From a bacterium (lineage in GTDB: Bacteria > Ratteibacteria > UBA8468 > B48-G9 > JAFGKM01), in contig DAORXQ010000054.1 in assembly GCA_035371905.1 (NCBI GenBank), positions 1 through 8,940 of the forward strand: a stretch of DNA of 8,940 bases. Reading direction: 5' to 3'. Made by a program: the position numbers and the translations under genes. Below, one piece after another: positions 6,369-8,940 of the stretch. Position 1 is the stretch's first letter; the number at the start of each line of letters is the position of its first letter. The notes beneath the pieces are model-generated. The model saw only the letters and a program-made list of their open reading frames with translations. It was not told where the DNA came from and did no database searches.

Positions 6369-7151
6369 ATGGAAAAAAGAAAAAGATTTCTTGTTGATGT
6401 TGGAATAGAAGATTTACCTTATCCAATAATAGTTCCTTCCAAGTTAGAAAAAGAGGGACAGCACACAGTGGCGAACATTTCAGTAAAAACAAGGATTATG
6501 CAGGAATTTGAACCCATTTGGATTGATAAATTTATAAATATTCTTCACAAACACAGAAAAAAAACAAAAGTTATAAGAGAAATAGATGAGATTCTAAAAG
6601 ATCTGGTAGAGGATTTAAAAACATCAAGTGCTGAAATAATGTTTTTATATCCATACTTTGTGGAAAAAACAACCCCTGTTTCAAAAGAAAAATGTCTGGT
6701 TAAATATACCTGTTCTTTTGCTGCTAAAATGTCAATTGCGGAAGAAAACATTTCAAATTTTTTCAGAATTGAAATCCCTGTAATAACAACATATCCTGCT
6801 TCTTCAAAGGATAAACCTGGTGGACTTTTTGGACAGTTAAGTAAAGTTATTTTAACGATACAACCTGCAAAGGATATATACATAGAGGATATTGTTGAAT
6901 TAGTTGAAGAACATGCTCTTGTTCCAATTTATTCATATCACTCAGAAGAAGATCAAACATATCTTATTAAAAAAATTCATTCTGTTGAAAAAACAAGTGT
7001 AGAGATGGTAGATGAAATAAAGAATGAACTTGCAAAGAAAAAAGAAATAAAATGGTACTCTATATATTGCTATAACTACGGAATGCTTCATTCTTACAGC
7101 ACTGTTATAACAATAGAAAAGAGTTTATGGGTCCCGTTTTCAGAATCATAA
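6369..7151 (+). CDS. FolE2-family (GTP cyclohydrolase IB-like) protein lacking most active-site ligands
   Basis: The fold matches FolE2, the enzyme that opens GTP to dihydroneopterin triphosphate at the head of folate synthesis. Matching blocks are VGIEDLPYPI (11-20), QHTVANISV (31-39), YPYFVEKTTPVSK (94-106), IPVITTYPASSK (136-147), YIEDIVELVEEHA (171-183) and the C-terminal YNYGMLHSYST (235-245). The length, 260 residues, is normal. However, the CPCSK motif reads YPASS, with Ala144 at the catalytic Cys; GAHNQR reads GLFGQL, with Phe154 at the His ligand; ESIHNH reads GMLHSY, with Gly238 at the Glu ligand. Only His241 is kept. GTHMSRF has become EPIWIDKF. GTP cyclohydrolase activity is therefore doubtful. 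AAAGGAGG at 6353-6360 gives strong initiation, three bases after the previous stop, so it belongs to the same operon. I infer a retained binding or structural role, not folate synthesis. Confidence 0.82.
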   Translation: MEKRKRFLVDVGIEDLPYPIIVPSKLEKEGQHTVANISVKTRIMQEFEPIWIDKFINILHKHRKKTKVIREIDEILKDLVEDLKTSSAEIMFLYPYFVEKTTPVSKEKCLVKYTCSFAAKMSIAEENISNFFRIEIPVITTYPASSKDKPGGLFGQLSKVILTIQPAKDIYIEDIVELVEEHALVPIYSYHSEEDQTYLIKKIHSVEKTSVEMVDEIKNELAKKKEIKWYSIYCYNYGMLHSYSTVITIEKSLWVPFSES

Positions 7152-7154
7152 TAA

Positions 7155-7226
7155 TAACTTAATAATTACATAACTTAAGAACTTAATAAATTCATAATTT
7201 GAGAACTTATAAACTTCATAATTTAT
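7155..7226. repeat. Three tandem degenerate 24-nt repeats
   Basis: Copies lie at 7155-7178, 7179-7202 and 7203-7226, in exact 24-base register and with no gaps. The shared pattern is roughly GAACTTAATAAATTCATAATTT. Copies 1 and 3 each match copy 2 at 19 of 24 positions. They begin three bases after the stop codon of the FolE2-like gene. They could be binding-site iterons, a decayed minisatellite, or simple AT-rich slippage. They lack the dyads and spacers of a CRISPR array. Confidence 0.6.
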
Positions 7227-7333
7227 TATTTAAAAGGTAGAATTTATAAATATCATTAAAAATAGGATGAAGATTATTTGAGTTGTTTTTTCAATAAAAT
7301 AAAAAAATCAAGAGACAATTTAATCATCTAGGA

Positions 7334-7365
7334 AAATTTTTTATTCTTATTTTTGTAAAAAATTT
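7334..7365. other. AU-only 10-bp hairpin in the spacer, weak terminator candidate
   Basis: AAATTTTTTA (7334-7343) pairs perfectly with TAAAAAATTT (7356-7365) across a 12-base loop. A T-rich stretch starts at 7374, eight bases beyond the stem. It is the best candidate for ending the upstream operon, but a stem without G-C pairs is weak. The rest of 7152-7440 holds the 24-nt repeats and the promoter described separately, and no gene. Confidence 0.2.
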
Positions 7366-7394
7366 AAAAATCATTTTTTTATTTTTTAAAATTA

Positions 7395-7403
7395 TGGTAA
7401 AAT
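7395..7403 (+). promoter_or_regulatory. Extended -10 promoter for the NIF3-like operon
   Basis: TGG followed by TAAAAT is an extended -10 element, closely like the one before the PPDK gene. A matching -35 is poor: only a T run (about 7375-7380) sits at 17-base spacing. Transcription would start near 7410, about 50 bases before the ATG at 7459. Confidence 0.45.
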
Positions 7404-7458
7404 TGAACACAATTAATTAAATTAAGTTTTTTATATTATTTTGAACAAGAGTTTAAAA

Positions 7459-8214
7459 ATGAATACACATGATTTTTTAGAACTTATAAAAAAAGATTTT
7501 GGAGAAATGGGACCGGAAGAAGGTTTAAGATTTAAATATTTTGATGATGAAATAAAAGGAATTGTTGTATGCTGGATGGTTTCAAAAAAAGTACTTGATT
7601 TTACAGTGAAGAATAAATTTAATCTAATAGTTTCACATGAAGATTTATACTTTCCACCTGAATATGCAAAAGGAGATGGTGCAGGAGTTATAAGTAATTA
7701 CAGAAAAGAAATTATTGAGAAAAACAGAATCAATTTTGTAAGATTACATTACACAGTGGATAAAAATTTTATTTTTGATGTTTTTGATAAACTTTCGGAA
7801 GGAAATCTTTTGATAAATGAAAATTTTTATAGAGTTTATGAATTTGAAAATAAAATATTAAAAAATCTTGCAAAAGAATTAAAAAATAAATTCAAAGTTA
7901 AGTTTTTAAGAATAACAGAACCTGAAAAAAAAGTCAGAAGAGCAGGGTGTCTTGTTGGAGGTTTAGGATTAAGTATAAACTCAAAATTTATTGATAAAAT
8001 TCTGTCTTATAATGTTGATACAGTTATTGCAGGAGAGGTGGATGAATATACAATAAGAGGTCTTTCAGATTTAAAAATTGGAATTATAGAACTTGGTCAT
8101 GAAGCAAGTGAAACACCTGGACTAATAAAATTTACAGAATATTTAAAGAAAAAATTGTCTGAACTTCCTGTTAAGTATTTAAAAAATACATATCCTGTAA
8201 AGATTTTGAAATAA
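7459..8214 (+). CDS. NIF3/DUF34-like dinuclear metal-centre protein
   Basis: This 251-residue protein resembles the NIF3/YbgI family, hexameric proteins with a two-metal site whose biochemical role is not settled. Numbered from this ATG, KFNLIVSHEDLYF (53-65) corresponds to the usual LIITHHPLIF block. LHYTVD (96-101) gives Asp101, GGLGLS (167-172) matches the conserved glycine turn, and ELGHEASETPG (211-221) gives His214 and Glu218. These match the ligand positions of the E. coli protein well, except that the usual His-His pair is His60-Glu61. The TGD..H block reads AGEVDEY, so the site is modified. I chose ATG 7459 because the weak AAGAG (7447-7451) is seven bases upstream. An in-frame TTG at 7441 would add six residues but has no ribosome site. 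The TIM-barrel gene follows 12 bases after the stop, so the two are probably co-transcribed. Confidence 0.75.
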   Translation: MNTHDFLELIKKDFGEMGPEEGLRFKYFDDEIKGIVVCWMVSKKVLDFTVKNKFNLIVSHEDLYFPPEYAKGDGAGVISNYRKEIIEKNRINFVRLHYTVDKNFIFDVFDKLSEGNLLINENFYRVYEFENKILKNLAKELKNKFKVKFLRITEPEKKVRRAGCLVGGLGLSINSKFIDKILSYNVDTVIAGEVDEYTIRGLSDLKIGIIELGHEASETPGLIKFTEYLKKKLSELPVKYLKNTYPVKILK

Positions 8215-8229
8215 AAGGAGGATACTATA
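8215..8229 (+). promoter_or_regulatory. Ribosome binding site pointing to an ATA start codon
   Basis: AAGGAGG at 8215-8221 is a full-strength Shine-Dalgarno. Five bases later, at 8227-8229, is ATA in the frame of the TIM-barrel gene. The in-frame stop TAA of the previous gene is at 8212-8214, and no ATG, GTG or TTG lies in frame between that stop and 8254. The site therefore decides the start as ATA, unless the base at 8229 is a sequence error for G. Confidence 0.7.
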
Positions 8230-8940
8230 GTTCAACTTTCTGTATGTATAGAAATGTTCTGGAGAGGTATTCCTGAAGAAGAAAAAATAAAAAAGGTCAA
8301 AAATCTTGGATTTCCTGCTTTTGAATTCTGGGGATGGAAAAATAAAGATATAGAAAAAATTAAAAAAGCGAAAGAAGAAAACGGTCTGACATTAGCAACT
8401 TTTTGTTTTGAACCAAATGGAGTGTTAACTACAGATGAAGTTAAAATTGAAGAAATTATAAAAGGGGCAATTGAAACTGCAAAAATTGCTAAAATACTTG
8501 ATTGTAAAAAATTAATACTGACAACAGGTAATATTGTTTACGGAGAATCAAATGAGGTTACCAGAAGAAGAATTATAAAAAAATTGAAAGAGATAGTAAA
8601 AATAGCCGAGGAAGAGGATTTAATTTTATTGCTGGAACCATTAAATCCAATAGTAAATCATAAAGGATACTTTTTAGCAAAAACTATTGAAGCAATAGAT
8701 ATTTTAGAAGAAATAAATTCACAAAACTTAAAGATTCTTTATGATATATATCATCAGCAAGTTACAGAAGGAAACATTATTTCAACAATACAAAAATATA
8801 TTGACTATATAGGACACTTCCATACAGCAGGAGTACCTGGAAGACACGAATTGATAGGTGGAGAACTGGATTATAGAAGAATTTTTGAAATTATAGACAA
8901 AACTGGTTATAACGGGTTTATAGGACTTGAATTTTCTCCG
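8227..8940 (+). CDS. Xylose isomerase-like TIM-barrel protein (hydroxypyruvate isomerase-like), 3'-truncated by the window
   Basis: The 238 visible residues belong to the AP-endonuclease-2/xylose isomerase-like TIM-barrel family, which isomerises or epimerises small sugars and keto acids with a divalent metal. From the ATA start, strand one is LSVCIEM (4-10), as expected at the very N terminus. Candidate metal and catalytic residues follow: Glu137 in LLLEPLN, Asp173 and His176 in YDIYHQQ, His199 in FHTAGVPGRHE, and Glu235 in GLEFSP at the window edge. This set is typical of hydroxypyruvate isomerase relatives, but the true substrate is open. Roughly 20-40 residues are probably missing at the C terminus. 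Starting instead at ATG 8254 would remove the first strand, so ATA 8227 is preferred. It lies 12 bases after the NIF3-like gene and is probably co-transcribed with it. Confidence 0.88.
   Translation, partial: MVQLSVCIEMFWRGIPEEEKIKKVKNLGFPAFEFWGWKNKDIEKIKKAKEENGLTLATFCFEPNGVLTTDEVKIEEIIKGAIETAKIAKILDCKKLILTTGNIVYGESNEVTRRRIIKKLKEIVKIAEEEDLILLLEPLNPIVNHKGYFLAKTIEAIDILEEINSQNLKILYDIYHQQVTEGNIISTIQKYIDYIGHFHTAGVPGRHELIGGELDYRRIFEIIDKTGYNGFIGLEFSP

Noticed and set aside
5331..7151. Treating the two degenerate genes as pseudogenes
   Set aside because: Both frames are fully open at normal or near-normal length, have strong ribosome sites and tight operon spacing, and keep structural motifs. Decay would be expected to bring stops or frameshifts in DNA this AT-rich.
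7155..7226. CRISPR array
   Set aside because: The repeats are directly adjacent with no unique spacers, are degenerate, and no cas genes are present.
7269..7297. Bulged hairpin around TTATTTGA and TCAATAA as a terminator
   Set aside because: The stem is short, bulged and A-T only, with no T tract after it.

Overview
The window is an AT-rich bacterial stretch. It uses AGA for most arginines and ATA for many isoleucines, and its proteins are rich in Lys, Glu and Ile. Strong AAGGAGG ribosome sites, a TTGACT/TAAAAT promoter and an intrinsic terminator mark it as bacterial. Pyruvate phosphate dikinase (PPDK), an acetate-kinase family enzyme and sugar-type oxidoreductase and isomerase families suggest an anaerobic, carbohydrate-using fermenter, possibly thermophilic. 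I cannot fix the phylum; an uncultured lineage is likely. All supported genes are on the + strand.

Layout: (1) 1-944 is the 3' part of a Gfo/Idh/MocA sugar oxidoreductase gene whose Rossmann glycine motif lies before the window. (2) 945-1383 holds a terminator, a GC-rich stretch of nested hairpins (about 1073-1204) ending in a 24-nt perfect palindrome, and a strong promoter with a 12-nt palindrome just upstream. (3) 1384-7151 is a likely four-gene operon: PPDK, a divergent acetate kinase, a shorter acetate-kinase paralogue that has lost nearly all catalytic residues and overlaps it by ATGA, and a FolE2-family protein that has lost most of its zinc-site residues. (4) 7152-7440 is very AT-rich spacer with three tandem 24-nt repeats and an extended -10 promoter. 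(5) 7459-8940 is a second operon: a NIF3/DUF34-like metal-binding protein and a xylose-isomerase-like TIM-barrel protein, open at the window edge, that appears to start at an ATA codon.

PPDK and acetate kinase fit together in pyruvate, PPi and acetyl-phosphate energy metabolism. The unusual point is that two degenerate enzymes of unrelated families follow directly behind them, still intact as reading frames. That points to retained non-catalytic roles, such as a partner subunit, regulator or binding protein, rather than decay. This interpretation is inference; the loss of key residues is read directly from the sequence by comparison with recalled family motifs.
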